DNA of 64,000 nucleotides from Rhynchopus euleeides (GCA_963210315.1 OY723242.1:1612001-1676000), one strand, 5' to 3'; positions 1 to 10,148 are shown, counted from the first letter of the stretch. The notes: generated from the sequence alone by a model not told the origin. A program made the numbers and translations.

Positions 1-1102
1 TTTTCAAAAAACCGGCGCAGAGGCCCCAAAGCCCCCGTAAACCCTCCAAACCCCCCCAGATCGGTCCGGAAACCCATCGAACCCCACTTTTCCACCATTC
101 CGGGCACCTCAGGTGCCCGCATTGGGGTACCTAAATTTTGTGCCACCGTTTGGTACCGTACAGTGCCACTGTGTGGGAGGTTGGAAAAGAAAATGCCCCA
201 ACACACCACATCTGAGGGTTGCAATGCATGTTGCTTGCCAACCACGTCATCCGGTGGGTGTCAGGCGCTATGTAGGTGGCATTAGCCAGGTCTTCGATGT
301 GTTCTGGCTTGTATATATACCTCCCTGCCACCATGCACCGGGAGGCTGCCTGTAGGTACGGAACAGTCCAGATGGTCGTGTGATTCCTGTGCAGCAGTGC
401 TCCACAACCGGGATGTGTTGACAACGACTGTTGCAACACGAGCTGTACATTCCGGGAACACATGAAGTGCGCTGTCGTGGTACCCATTGTGCCAGAATTG
501 GTAGTTGCTGCGGTCTACTTTGCCTGGCCCAAGAGCACTGGTACTGAACGGTGCAATATGCGTGGCGAGGTGAATACAACGGAAGCGCGCAAAGTCAATA
601 CAGCTCTCGGATGGCGGGTGGTGGTGCCACTAGTGTGTGACGTTCACTCGAGGATACAACGCATCACAATGAATCAGCAACCGTGGACCGAGTACAATAC
701 GCTCTCTGTGGCTGGTGTGGGGGACAAAGGCAGTGCCTGTGCCGCAGGCAGGGAGGTATATATACAAGCCAGAACACATCGAAGACCTGGCTAATGCCAC
801 CTACATAGCGCCTGACACCCACCGGATGACGTGGTTGGCAAGCAACATGCATTGCAACCCTCAGATGTGGTGTGTTGGGGCATTTTCTTTTCCAACCTCC
901 CACACAGTGGCACTGTACGGTACCAAACGGTGGCACAAAATTTAGGTACCCCAATTCGGGCACCTGAGGTGCCCGGAATGGTGGAAAAGTGGGGTTCGAT
1001 GGGTTTCCGGACCGATCTGGGGGGGTTTGGAGGGTTTACGGGGGCTTTGGGGCCTCTGCGCCGGTTTTTTGAGAAATCGTGTCACCCCCATTTGACCCCC
1101 CC
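1..1102. mobile_element. TA-flanked long-TIR element A, copy 1 (left end cut by window)
   Basis: The first 340 or so bases recur as their reverse complement at about 752-1102 and enclose a core of about 420 bp. The same unit is found at 12490-13983 and 20402-21549. The right end reads CATTTGACCCCCCC and is followed by TA (1103-1104). By comparison with copy 2, about 30 bp of the left end lie outside the window. No ORF in the core resembles a known protein. The TIRs make up about two thirds of the element, so it is a non-autonomous foldback-like element. TA flanks suggest mobilisation by a Tc1/mariner-type transposase, which is inference. Confidence 0.85.
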
Positions 1103-1313
1103 TACCCCCCCCCCCCCCCCCCCCCCTCGTCAAGTTGATTATTTGGGAGGACGCGGGGGGGTGTGTGGTGCGAACACCGCACGCTACGATTATAGGCAAT
1201 AAACACTGCAGCGCAATGCCTATGCAGCTGAGGTCGGGGGAGCCCTTTCTCCGCATTTTCTCAGAATTTCCTGAACCCCCCCCCCCCCCCACACCACCCA
1301 TCCCGCCGGGCTT
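1103..1313. other. Spacer between element A copy 1 and element H
   Basis: A TA is followed by a C tract of about 20 and then about 185 bp of unremarkable sequence, with a second C tract at 1276-1290. No gene is visible. Confidence 0.6.
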
Positions 1314-1612
1314 CACGGTGGCCTGGTCAGACCCTGACCAGGTCAAAACCTGGTCAAATCTTGACCAGGTCAGACCTGGTCATTGACCAGGTCATACCTG
1401 GTCATGACCAGGTCATTTTCACCCATTTTAACCGGGGGAACATGCTGAGTGGCCAAGCAGGGGGAACAATTCGCATATTCCGGACTCTCTCCGGCTGTTC
1501 TGGAAAGTATGAGTCAAAAGGGTTCAACCATACCCCCAGCCGAGAAAGAAATCGAAGCTTGAATCATGTTGGGCACAGGGGGAAAATGGTCAAGAATTGG
1601 CCAAAATTACCA
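1314..1612 (+). repeat. Left TIR of element H with TGACCAGGTCA subterminal repeats
   Basis: This is the reverse complement of 6695-7006, with several small differences. The first 110 bp consist mostly of GGTCA/TGACC motifs in both orientations, a likely binding array for a transposase or host factor. The inner part, from about 1425, is unique sequence. Confidence 0.85.
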
Positions 1613-1717
1613 ATAAAATATGATGCGGGATGATGAGGGGCAGGGGGGTGGCGGGGTAGGGGAGGGTGGGGGCAGAGGTCGGCGACGAAACTTCATTATC
1701 AGCAGCTTTCTGAGGGC

Positions 1718-3232
1718 TTAGTGATCCTCCCAGTGTTCCTTCATTCCTCCTGCTGGTACCTCCACAAGGCACAGCGGGCAGCGGGTTGGGGTCAGTTTGC
1801 CCTTGTGCTGGGCGTAAAAGTGCTGACTCAAGCCATTTTTTTTCACCCGACGGCCACACAACGGACACTGCGTTTGACACATTGTACAAGGGAGGTTGCT
1901 TCCAGCCCTGTGTTTTGCGTCGTAATGTGCGAACAGTGCACCCCCAGTGTCGAATGTCTTGTTGCATATGACGCAGTTCATTAGTTCGTCGTCGTCGTCG
2001 TCGTCTTCCCCTCCTTCGGCTTCATCTTCTTCCGCTTCTTCACACTCTTCCCCTTCTTCCTCTTCTTCGGGATCTTCGTTGTCGTCATCGGCTTCACAGG
2101 CCCGTGCTGCCTTGCCTAACACGCCGTCCTTCGCATCCTGGGTGTGGATCGGCGGCTGCTTGTCGCAGAGGCAAATACGGAGACCACGCGGTTTGTTGCA
2201 GGCAGCATCGCCAGTCAGTAACCAGCCATCGGAACACTTGCCGAGCGAATCGATCGGGCCGACAGGGGTTACCCGACTACTTAGACCGAGAGTCGTGAGA
2301 CGGTGCCGAAACGAATCGAAGTTTTTCATCCATACGGGACCCGCTGTCATGCACTCCCCGCACAACGATATGGCATTGTATTGCAAGAGGGTACACGAAG
2401 ATTCTTGCGGGGTCGTTGCCGAAACTGGTGCGGGTGCATAGTTTGCCAGCTCGAACATCATCAGGTCCCTCTCCCGGAAACGAGCAGATGTTGTCCTGGC
2501 CCGCGCTTTCCTCTCCCCATTCTCCCTCTCGAACGCTTCGTCAGAGAGAGCGAATAGGTGGCAGTCCTCAGGATCGAACCAGTGACTTGCACTGTGGACA
2601 TAGGCACCGCCTCGGTGATATGAACTCTTCGGAAGGAACCATTCAAGCAAGAACACGAACAGGTGATAAGACAAAATGGCGAACAGAAACTCTTTTGCAT
2701 GAGTTCCACGAATATGAAAATGCACACTGATGTCTTGATATCTGAAGTAGGTTAAGCACTGCACGCACCAGCAGAGGAGCTTTGCAGGCCCTGTTGTTTT
2801 TTTTTCAAGCAGGCGGAGCATCTCACGAGCCTGCGTTCCAGTCATGTTACTCATCTTCTCACGCTCAAGGAGCGCCCTTCCCTCAGGGAGGACCTTCAAG
2901 ATCAGCCAAATCAGACCTTTTACGTCGTGGAGAGCTGGGGTAACTGTATAACACGGGGAGTAGAGAGATGAAGCTAGCGGGCAAGAAAACCCCATGTTAT
3001 GCATTTCTTGAACAGATAGCCGTTGACACATGTGCAACATCGCAACCCAATCCTCTCTGCGGGTCGAGCAAAATGCACTTCTGTGGCCCGATCCCCCGAG
3101 TCCAGTGAACAGTGACCACAGCTCTGCATGGTCACCTCCCACTTGGGATACAGGAATGCTAAAGCACTTCTCACGTGCGGTGATCTTGCTGCTGCGAACT
3201 TTCTGAAGCTGTTTGGGGAATACGAAAGTAAA
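1718..3232 (-). CDS. Transib/RAG1-like transposase, C-terminal part with three C2H2 fingers (broken gene)
   Basis: The open frame runs 3241-1718 (507 codons), but its apparent start codon lies inside the TIR of nested element J, so genuine sequence begins at about 3232. Motifs in order: GGDH, then GLGGSGH...C (like the segment before the second catalytic Asp of RAG1), then TPALHDVKGL with a candidate catalytic Asp at 2924-2926. A hydrophobic segment AILSYHLFVFLLE follows, then LSDEAFERENGERKARAR with candidate catalytic Glu codons at 2528-2539. Next come a strongly acidic linker (about 1990-2095) and three C2H2-type fingers (C-x2-C-x11/12-H-x3/4-H) at the C-terminus. The first catalytic Asp is in the block at 4871-5347. 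A paralogous fragment at 63419 shares the GGxGHR...C and TPALHD-KGL motifs. A KDZ or other DDE family is the main alternative. Confidence 0.55.
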   Translation of the reverse strand, partial: FTFVFPKQLQKVRSSKITAREKCFSIPVSQVGGDHAELWSLFTGLGGSGHRSAFCSTRREDWVAMLHMCQRLSVQEMHNMGFSCPLASSLYSPCYTVTPALHDVKGLIWLILKVLPEGRALLEREKMSNMTGTQAREMLRLLEKKTTGPAKLLCWCVQCLTYFRYQDISVHFHIRGTHAKEFLFAILSYHLFVFLLEWFLPKSSYHRGGAYVHSASHWFDPEDCHLFALSDEAFERENGERKARARTTSARFRERDLMMFELANYAPAPVSATTPQESSCTLLQYNAISLCGECMTAGPVWMKNFDSFRHRLTTLGLSSRVTPVGPIDSLGKCSDGWLLTGDAACNKPRGLRICLCDKQPPIHTQDAKDGVLGKAARACEADDDNEDPEEEEEGEECEEAEEDEAEGGEDDDDDDELMNCVICNKTFDTGGALFAHYDAKHRAGSNLPCTMCQTQCPLCGRRVKKNGLSQHFYAQHKGKLTPTRCPLCLVEVPAGGMKEHWEDH

Positions 3233-4870
3233 GGAGGTCACCCCAAAATACCGAATTTACCGTTTTTACCGTTTTTACCGCTAGTTTACCGCTGGGGCCT
3301 TTGTCACAAAACCGGTTTTTTTACCGGTAACCGGACATGGGACACGCGGGACAGGCGGACCGGTAAAACCGGTAGGTGGCACCGGTTTTTTTGTGTCTTG
3401 TCAAAACTTTTTTGGCGGTTTTCTGGTGACCGTCCATAGGGGGACCCTTTTCAAAAATTTTTCCGGGGTGGGCCTATTTTGCATATTTGAGCCCGATTTC
3501 AAAGGAATTTCTGAGTTTTGAGCCCGTTTTGAGGCCTAAAACGCGTCATCGAATTTCCATTTTTCTGCCCATACGGGCAGGGACTTGGCCAAAATAGCTC
3601 AAAATTTTTTCCGGGGGGCTTCGCCCCCCGGACCCCCCTTGTGGGGGGCTCCGCCCCCCACGCCCCCGCCCCCGCCCCCCCCCCCCCCACCTCCCTCCCG
3701 GCCGGGGGCCGGTTCGGTCGGTCGTCGGCTGCGGCCAAAGGGCGTGCGGTAGCCGACGCCCTTTTGTGCTCGCCTCCTCCCTCCGACACCTCGTCGACCT
3801 CTTTCCTGCTTGGTCGGTACCGAAGCTGTCTCGACGCCCTGACTTCCAGGTTTGGAGAGGGCTGCGTGAGGGTTGCGAACGTGCGTGCCTGGGGGGGCAC
3901 CCGTCAGTGAGTCATTGAGTGAGGGCGTAGGGCGCAGCAGCCGTGGCACCGCGGAGCAATGTGTCCCTTCAGCGCCACCGCGAAACCTCCCGTTGGTGGC
4001 CGTCGGCCACCAACGGGATGTTTCGCGGGATTACTGCTGCAGGCGAACGACCAATGGTGGCGGCTCCACATACTGACCGGAGTCGACACGTGGGCCCCCC
4101 GTGGTACCCAGCGTGCCGCCGTCAATCTCCTCGCGGTCGACTTCACCTTGGCGAAGCGGAGGTGTGCCGCTCACAGGTGCCACCATCGCATGCCGCGTCG
4201 TGGTGGATGGTGGAGCGTTGCAGTGCAGTGTGCTCCTCAACTTTGTGTCACGCTTCCTGCACCTGGGTGTGGACAAGGGGTGTGCTCACTTCTCGCAGCA
4301 TCTAGCTGGCGGTGGGTGGCACGTGCTGGAGCTGCGCGACTTCCAGGTTGATCTGGTGCAGACCTGAGGATGGCGTGGCTGGCGCAGGGAGGTACAGTGG
4401 GACGCCCGGACCGGCACTCCTGAGGCCGTCTGCCATGTCCTCCCCCCGCGCGCCCGGGCGGTGCCTTCGCTTGCTGTCGAGCGACCGAGTCTCTGGGGTA
4501 CGGCTTCAAAAGTAGACCGTGCCTGGCACCAACGACCTGTGTCGGTGCGTTGCTGACCGTGCACTGCTCTCGTTTCGAGTCCCTATCAGCAGCACCAAGT
4601 CGTACATCGCCGTACTGGGCTGTGCCGGTCCCCTAACCCCGTCCCCGTGTCGCAGGGGGCAGTGGGTGACCACGGGGTGGATTCCCTAACACCCCACCCG
4701 CGAGGCCGGGTACAGGAAGCGTCCCCAAAAATTCTGGAGTTTGAAAAATGAGCTCACTTTGCTAAACTGGACCCAACTCCCCACACTCTTTTTTTTGGTC
4801 ATTTTCCCCGATTTTACCGGTTTGTCCCCGGATGTCCCCCCGTGTCCCCCCGTGTCTTAAGGTGACCTCC
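3233..4870. mobile_element. Element J: nested inverted-repeat element with 8-bp target duplication
   Basis: The ends are GGAGGTCACC (3233-3242) and GGTGACCTCC (4861-4870), flanked by AAAGTAAA (3225-3232) and AAAGTAAT (4871-4878). An 8-bp duplication with one mismatch fits hAT- or Mutator-like movement. Subterminal regions carry repeated TTTTACCGGT motifs. The interior has a GGGGGGCTTCGCCCCCC-type hairpin (3614-3662), a perfect hairpin around 3987-4016 (GTTGGTGGCCG stem), and a block at 3445-3560 that recurs inverted at about 20030-20145. No convincing gene is present. It interrupts the transposase gene of H. Confidence 0.75.
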
Positions 4871-5347
4871 AAAGTAATCGTGAAACGGAAGTTTTTTCAC
4901 ATCTGTCACAGTCAGATGTGCACACCCCACATGACCACATTGAAGTGCGGCAGAGAGCCGCACTCGGTGGTTTCTTCCCTTGAACGAGTTACCCAGAGTA
5001 TAGCCGTCGAGCATGATCAAACATGTCACAGGGACAGCTTGCAGGTTGCTCAGGGAAGAGTGTGGCAAGAAAGCGAGGAGATAAAGGAGAACAGGAAGAA
5101 GTTCTCCGAGCAGGGATTCTGCGGTCTTGCGCAGATGCTGCTCCCGTTTCGCCACAGCAGTGCGGCTGAGCTCCAGCCTTGCTGCGCTGTGCCCTTCCGC
5201 CACGAGCTGCCGATTCACCGTCGCCGAAATTTTCGCCAGTCCACGCTGTGACACATTCACATCGAATCTTGACTGGCGCACGCCTTCACCGATCACCCTA
5301 TCGCGCTGTCGGGATGCATTACTTGGCAAACCCTTCTTGCCTGTCAT
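4871..5347 (-). CDS. Transposase N-terminal block carrying the first catalytic Asp (partial)
   Basis: The minus-strand reading frame starts at 5347 and runs into element J at 4870. A basic, alpha-helical region is followed by a Leu-rich stretch (LLGELLPVLLYLLAFL). Then comes MLDGYTLGNSFKGRNHRV, with its Asp at 5006-5008. This resembles the DG-centred motif of the first catalytic Asp in RAG1/Transib enzymes. The block ends LPFHDYF at the J insertion point. Removing J and one copy of its target duplication leaves this frame one base out of register with the downstream block. The gene therefore carries an additional small indel, or an intron boundary lies near here. A 22-bp tandem duplication (5331-5373) overlaps the start, so the start codon is uncertain. 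Confidence 0.5.
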
Positions 5348-5544
5348 TGGAACCCTTCTTGCCTGTCATTGGACTTAACCTGCATGGGAATGATGTGTAC
5401 TATCAAGGAGTGTCGGCGAGTGAGCGCAAGGCGAGCGAAGAGTGCAACAGTATCACAAGCGGAAAATAGGTGGTGGGGCATTCAAGGCAGGGCACTCTCT
5501 TCTCCATTCTTTTACACTCTTTGATACGTCACAATCAGATGTGA

Positions 5545-6561
5545 TCAGATGTGGTCAAACGTTATGCCATTGCCGATGGGACCCTCGTCCTCCTCGTTCT
5601 CGCTGGCATCCTGATGCTCGGGAGCAGCGGGTCCAGCGGAGTCAGCATCCTTGTCGTTGTCACTCACGACGATATTGAGGCACGCCCACTGGTCGGGCTT
5701 CTTCGTCACCACCGCCTGCCTTACCACCGCGTTCACCAACTGGATGTCGATGGTCACGACACCCTGCCCCTGCGTTGCCTGTGGTGTTGCCCCCACCGCC
5801 ACAATGAACGGATCCGGTATGTGGAACGTTCGGGCGTGCAGACCATTCGGAACCTCGCTCTTGTAGGGCAGGTCCCTCATGACCGTGACAGTCATGACCG
5901 ATCCGTCGAGGACAGGTGGGTGCTCGTCGGGCACGTTAGCTCCCGGACCTACCTCTACGATGATCCGGTAGAAGGGGACGTCTGCTATCGAATGCCTCCC
6001 GATCTGCGAGATTGGGGGGTACGGGATCATTTGTTTTTCAGCTGCCTTCGAAGAAGTACTGCCCACCGCGCTCTGAGCTGTGTGCAGCTTCTTCATGTCG
6101 GCTCCCAGCACCTCATCCGAGCACCCCGCCTCCTTCAGCACCTCGTATTCGGACGAGTTCTTGTCGGCGCTCGTGAGGCGCTTCATGCCGACTCCGATGA
6201 ATACGGTGTCGGAGTTGCCAGCTACACGCATGGAGTAGACTGCGGGCAGCGTCTTCGCCTTCTTCTTGTCGGCCACTTCGCTCCGTGTCAGCTTCCTGCC
6301 CCACTCCGTGCCAAAGTGGGTGGCGATGGCTTTGGTGAGGTTGCCACCCGCACACTCCACCCGCGTCCCCTCGGCTGGGACAACCTTCTCGAACAGCGAC
6401 GCGAGGCTGCTGTGAAACAGCTCGCCGCCCTTCCGCTTTACAATGTAAAGCTTGACGAACGAGAGCAGGGTGTTGGGCTCTGCGTCCTTCTCCTCCACAC
6501 CACCCTTGGCCGCCTTCGACGCCTTCTGCGTGGCCTGGGATGATGCAGACCTCTTCGACAT
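5545..6561 (-). CDS. Unrecognised 338-aa protein carried by element H
   Basis: This is an intact ORF on the same strand as, and upstream of, the transposase blocks. The N-terminus is Ser/Lys-rich (MSKRSASSQATQKASK). A folded-looking region of about residues 30-110 (SFVKLYIVKRKGGELFHSSL...) follows. A second region of about 190-300 is rich in beta-type hydrophobic alternation (FYRIIVEVGPG, SVMTVTVMRDL, GVVTIDIQLVNAVV), and the tail is acidic. I recognise no family. It could be a separate accessory protein of the transposon or the first exon of the transposase gene. About 200 bp separate it from the 4871-5347 block. Start at 6561 is supported by a basic N-terminus just inside the right TIR. Confidence 0.6.
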   Translation of the reverse strand: MSKRSASSQATQKASKAAKGGVEEKDAEPNTLLSFVKLYIVKRKGGELFHSSLASLFEKVVPAEGTRVECAGGNLTKAIATHFGTEWGRKLTRSEVADKKKAKTLPAVYSMRVAGNSDTVFIGVGMKRLTSADKNSSEYEVLKEAGCSDEVLGADMKKLHTAQSAVGSTSSKAAEKQMIPYPPISQIGRHSIADVPFYRIIVEVGPGANVPDEHPPVLDGSVMTVTVMRDLPYKSEVPNGLHARTFHIPDPFIVAVGATPQATQGQGVVTIDIQLVNAVVRQAVVTKKPDQWACLNIVVSDNDKDADSAGPAAPEHQDASENEEDEGPIGNGITFDHI

Positions 6562-6694
6562 TTTTTTTTTGGGATTCTGAGGGGCTGGTGGTGACGTGAC
6601 AAGAAGTTTGCAAAAGGGGGGAGGGACCCGGTGTGCGGCACTTGAGTGCGTCCAGGTGGGCAGGGAACCTGGGGGGGGGGGGCCTCATTCCTTT

Positions 6695-7006
6695 TTGGTA
6701 GTTTTCGGCCAATTCTTGACCATTTCCCCCCTGTGCCCAACATGATTCAAGCTTCGATTTCTTTCTCGACTCGGGGTATGGTTGAACCCTTTTGACTCAT
6801 ACTTTCCAGAACAGCCGGAGAGAGTCCGGAATATGCGAATTGTTCCCCCTGCTTGGCCACTCAGCATGTTCCCCCGGTTAAAATGGGTGAAAATGACCTG
6901 GTCATGACCAGGTCAGACCTGGTCATGACCAGGTCAGATTTGGTCATGACCTGGTCAGATTTGGACCTGGTCAAAACCTGGTCAGTCAGCTGACCAGGCC
7001 ACCGTG
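6695..7006 (-). repeat. Right TIR of element H
   Basis: This mirrors 1314-1612 and ends in CCACCGTG at 6999-7006. The TGACCAGGTCA cluster spans about 6893-6998. The number and order of the motifs differ slightly from the left TIR. Confidence 0.85.
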
Positions 7007-8636
7007 TTTGTTGCACCCTCTCAGTCCGCCACCCTCACTCCTCTCCACGACCTGCGGGGGGGGGGGGGGGCACCATTCCGTTCTGTCTTGATGCGTTTCG
7101 TTACCTAGCTTCTATTCATTTTCGGGCTGTGTGCTATGCTGGGGTGGTGTGGGGGGTGGGGCTGGGAGGGGGAGGGGCCCGGCGGAATCATCGGAAACAG
7201 GGGCGCAGTTGTCGCTCTCGGGGTTGTGTGTAGGGTTCGTTTCCCCACCACCACCACAGGCAAATCACAAACCGACTTTAACCGATTCACGTGTGTGCTT
7301 GCCTGTGAGGGTGGCCACGTTTTTATGGGCCTCCCCCTTTCTGAGTCGGGCGCAGGTGCGTGACAAGGGAAATTTGGGTGGGTGGGTGGGTGGGTGGGGG
7401 GGGTATGCAAGGGCGTCTTCACTCTGTGTGGCAAAGTGTGTCAGGGTTGCAGCCTATATTGTGAGGCGGCTCACTGTTCTGCACTTCAGAGCGAAGGCCC
7501 TTCTCAAGAGCAGGCGCTTGCTCGGTGGTGCTCTGCTGCGCTACAGCAAAACATACTCGCGTGGGGGGTGTGTGCCTCAGTGCAGCGCAGTGCCGAGCCA
7601 TCCGGACCTACTCAGTGTGACATGCGTGGCACTGGCCTCAGAGTTCCTTACTTACTCCCACCCCCACCCCCCTCCCTCAGTAGTACAGCCCAAACAAAAC
7701 GGCAAAAAAGTGTTCAAATCGTTCAAAAATCGATGGGACGCTGCAACTCACGCATACAGCCAGCGGACTGGCATCCCAAGAAAACACCCGTATGAATCAT
7801 GACGTGCAGTGCCACTGTGCCGCCCCACCACGCCCTACTCAGTGCGCGTGCTTCTGTTGCCCCCGGGGCTGCTCTCTGCAGGGGGGATCAGGGCACCGAT
7901 GTGGGGAGGGTTGGTGGAGCGGAGGGGGGGGGGGGGCAATGGCTGCCGTGCGATCGTTTGTTACTGTTGCGTGTTATTTTAACGGATGTGCTCTGCTCTG
8001 CGTGCGTGTGAGCGGTTGGCTCGGTACGGTGGGTGATTTTCTTCTCCATTTTCGTTCTTACTAGTTACGAGCGACGAAGCGTAGCGAAGTCGCGAAGTAA
8101 CGAAGGAAATCGTACGACTGAAGCTTTGGATTAGCACCTCATGCCACTTCACAGGGCCTCAACACAGCCTTGTGTGCGCTCAACAAAAAGTAGTCCGGAA
8201 CTGTTCTCCCACAGTTGCTGGACAGGGTGTCTATAATAAAGCGAAAGGAGTACGATTTTTCTGCGTGTGGAGGGCGAGCTGGTCGCAGTGCTACTCTACT
8301 CACTTGTTGTGCTAGGTACTGCGTTTTAAAATATGTCGTGGGTGTTCGGGGACTGGTCACTGCAACACGTTGTCAAGAAGTGAAATAATTCGATTCTCTC
8401 CTGAACCCCCCCCCCCCCCACCCCCATTTCCTTCTGTGATGAACATCATCTCGGATTCTTTGTTCTTGTTGCGCCACCCTCTCCTCAATCAACGGGCGCC
8501 CTGTTTTGACGTTTGCCCCGACTCGGGGGTCCGGATTTAAGACAAACAAATAAGCGGCGGCTCCACCGCCGCCACCCCCCCCCCCCCCCCACACCAGACA
8601 CCTGGGGTGGGAGCCTGGTGGTCCCCCCCCCCCCCC
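7007..8636. other. No gene seen; dispersed repeats and homopolymers
   Basis: Sequence between elements H and G. It has G tracts (7057-7070, 7926-7935), C tracts (8406-8418, 8576-8590, 8623-8636) and GGGT repeats at 7377-7400. A segment at about 7436-7500 recurs at 17645-17718, and 8061-8263 recurs at 43130-43340. No ORF has recognisable features. Confidence 0.5.
8061..8263 (+). repeat. Dispersed repeat (copies at 43130-43340; partial at 15816-15885)
   Basis: The segment begins GCGACGAAGCGTAGCGAAG and continues through GCTCAACAAAAAGTAGTCCGGA to a conserved end near TACGATTTTT. The copy at 43130 is collinear over about 200 bp with many small differences. A shorter copy at 15816 covers only the second half. 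It may be an old non-autonomous element; ends and target duplication are not clear. Confidence 0.7.
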
Positions 8637-8695
8637 TAGGGCAGTGAACCCAATAAACGACGTTTATTTCAGAAACCGTTTTAAAATAAACGTTA

Positions 8696-10148
8696 AGGAG
8701 GATCCTTGAAATCGGTAGTGGACAGTAGCGGACAGGGCGGACATTTCCTTGTGGAAAAAGTGCCCGAAAAAAAAATTCGAAAAGGTCCCCCTTACAGAAT
8801 TAGCCTTTTTTCAAAAAATCGGAAAATTTCGGACCGCAATTTGTACCCAAGAAAGTGCCGAATTTTCGGACTTGGTCCGATTTGAACGATTTCCGTGCCT
8901 CTTGCAACCCCCATGAGGGGGGGGCTGCTGTTTCGGGTTCTTCCGGTGGTACATGCTGGGGTGTCAGTACAGGTAATCCTGCTCGCTGTACCCGGTGATC
9001 CCTGACGCAGCCAGGAAGTGGAGAGCCTTGGAACCCTGGTTGAGGCCTGTAACACCCGGCCTTCCTGCCACTTGTGGCATTGTGGAGTGGAGGTGGTTAT
9101 GGAGAAGGTTCTCTCTCCGTCCGGTCGAGCACAACCGTCCTCTCCAGCCAGGGGTCATCTACTTTCCAAACAAGGGCCAGGAACATGCTCAAACAAACTA
9201 ATTGATCAGAAAATCTGGCTTGCCGTGGAATCATGCAGCAAAATTTGGGGAGTGATTGGTGCCCCATTGCTGCATATGACATGTCCATTTTTGACGATTT
9301 TTGGGCAGAATTTGGTGCGTGGGACCTTTCGATTTTCATGAATTTTTCGGAATTTCGTGGGGACCGGTACCCCATTTGAGGGCCAAAAATCTCATTTTCG
9401 AGGCCTGGGAATGGTCGCAGTGGCCTCAGATGTCCAAAAACGTTCAATTGACCTCTCCTCGAAAAAAAAATCGAAAGGTCCCCCCTGCTGGCACCCCGGA
9501 TTAGGACATGTCTCTGGGGGTGTCCGGGGGGCATTTTTGGCTGGGGAAAATGGGCCATTTTTCACGATTTTTTCGGTTTTTTGTCCGGACCGGCACCGCA
9601 TTTGAGGGGCAAAAATCTGATTTCCGAGGCCCGGGAATGGTCGCAGTGGCTTCATTTGGCCAAAAACGTTCAATTTACCCTTCTCCAAAAAAAATTCGAA
9701 AGGGTCCCCCTACAAATCGCCGGTCTTAGGAATTTTTTTTTTGGGCACCCAGATTTCAAAAATTTTCAAACTATTTTCTGGACCAAAAATCAAACTATTG
9801 AGGTCCTGGCCGGACATGTCCGGGGGGGGGGGGGGGTCAAAATTGGATTTCCCGAATTTCCGGGTCCGGACATGTCCGCCCGGACATCCGGACACCAGAA
9901 AATGTCCGCCCGGACATGTCCGCCCTGTCCGGGGCGGACATTTCTGGATGTCCGGATGTCCGCCCGGACATGTCCGGGCGGGAAATTCGGGAAATGTCCG
10001 GGGGGGGGGGGGGTCAAAATTGGACCCGGACATCCGGACACCCGGATTTCCGGGTCCGGGCATGTCCGCCCTGTCCGCCCTGAAATCGCCTAAGGGGCCG
10101 GGGGAAATCCAGGAAATTCGGGAAATCCAGGAATATGAAGAATCCTCC
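8696..10148. mobile_element. Element P: nested in the left TIR of G
   Basis: The ends are AGGAGGATCC (8696) and GAATCCTCC (10140-10148), with TA at 8694-8695 and 10149-10150. They fall exactly where the AAACGTTTA-rich TIR of G is interrupted. The interior has two imperfect copies of a block of about 130 bp (about 9355-9485 and 9590-9715), ending in runs of A followed by TTCGAAAGGGTCCCCC-like sequence. It also has a dense array of CCGGACATGTCCG palindromes (about 9810-10080). No gene is recognised. Confidence 0.65.
9810..10080. repeat. CCGGACATGTCCG palindromic array
   Basis: More than ten copies of GGACATGTCC or GGACATCCGGACA in both orientations, interspersed with two G tracts followed by TCAAAATTGGA. 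The related GGACAGGGCGGACAT at about 8725-8745 suggests these are subterminal repeats of element P. Confidence 0.75.

Larger units (their letters stand above)
1314..7006. mobile_element. Element H: Transib/RAG1-like candidate transposon with CACGGTGG ends
   Basis: Terminal inverted repeats of about 300 bp lie at 1314-1612 and 6695-7006. They start with CACGGTGGCCTGGTCA and continue as a cluster of direct and inverted copies of TGACCAGGTCA. The outermost bases resemble the heptamer-like termini known for Transib elements and V(D)J signal sequences (CACAGTG). Three minus-strand coding blocks lie inside: 5545-6561 (unknown), 4871-5347 and 1718-3232, the last two carrying DDE-transposase-like motifs. 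The flanking pentamers (GGCTT left, TTTGT right) do not match, so no target duplication supports the boundaries. The element is broken by nested element J. Assignment to Transib/RAG1 rests on remembered motif patterns and was not tested by a search. Confidence 0.6.

Noticed and set aside
2536..2610. Possible tRNA around GGATCGAACC on the plus strand
   Set aside because: It lies inside the transposase coding block, and the stems do not pair.
5551..6543. 330-aa ORF antisense to the 338-aa gene of element H
   Set aside because: The minus-strand frame has better amino-acid composition and lies on the same strand as the transposase blocks.
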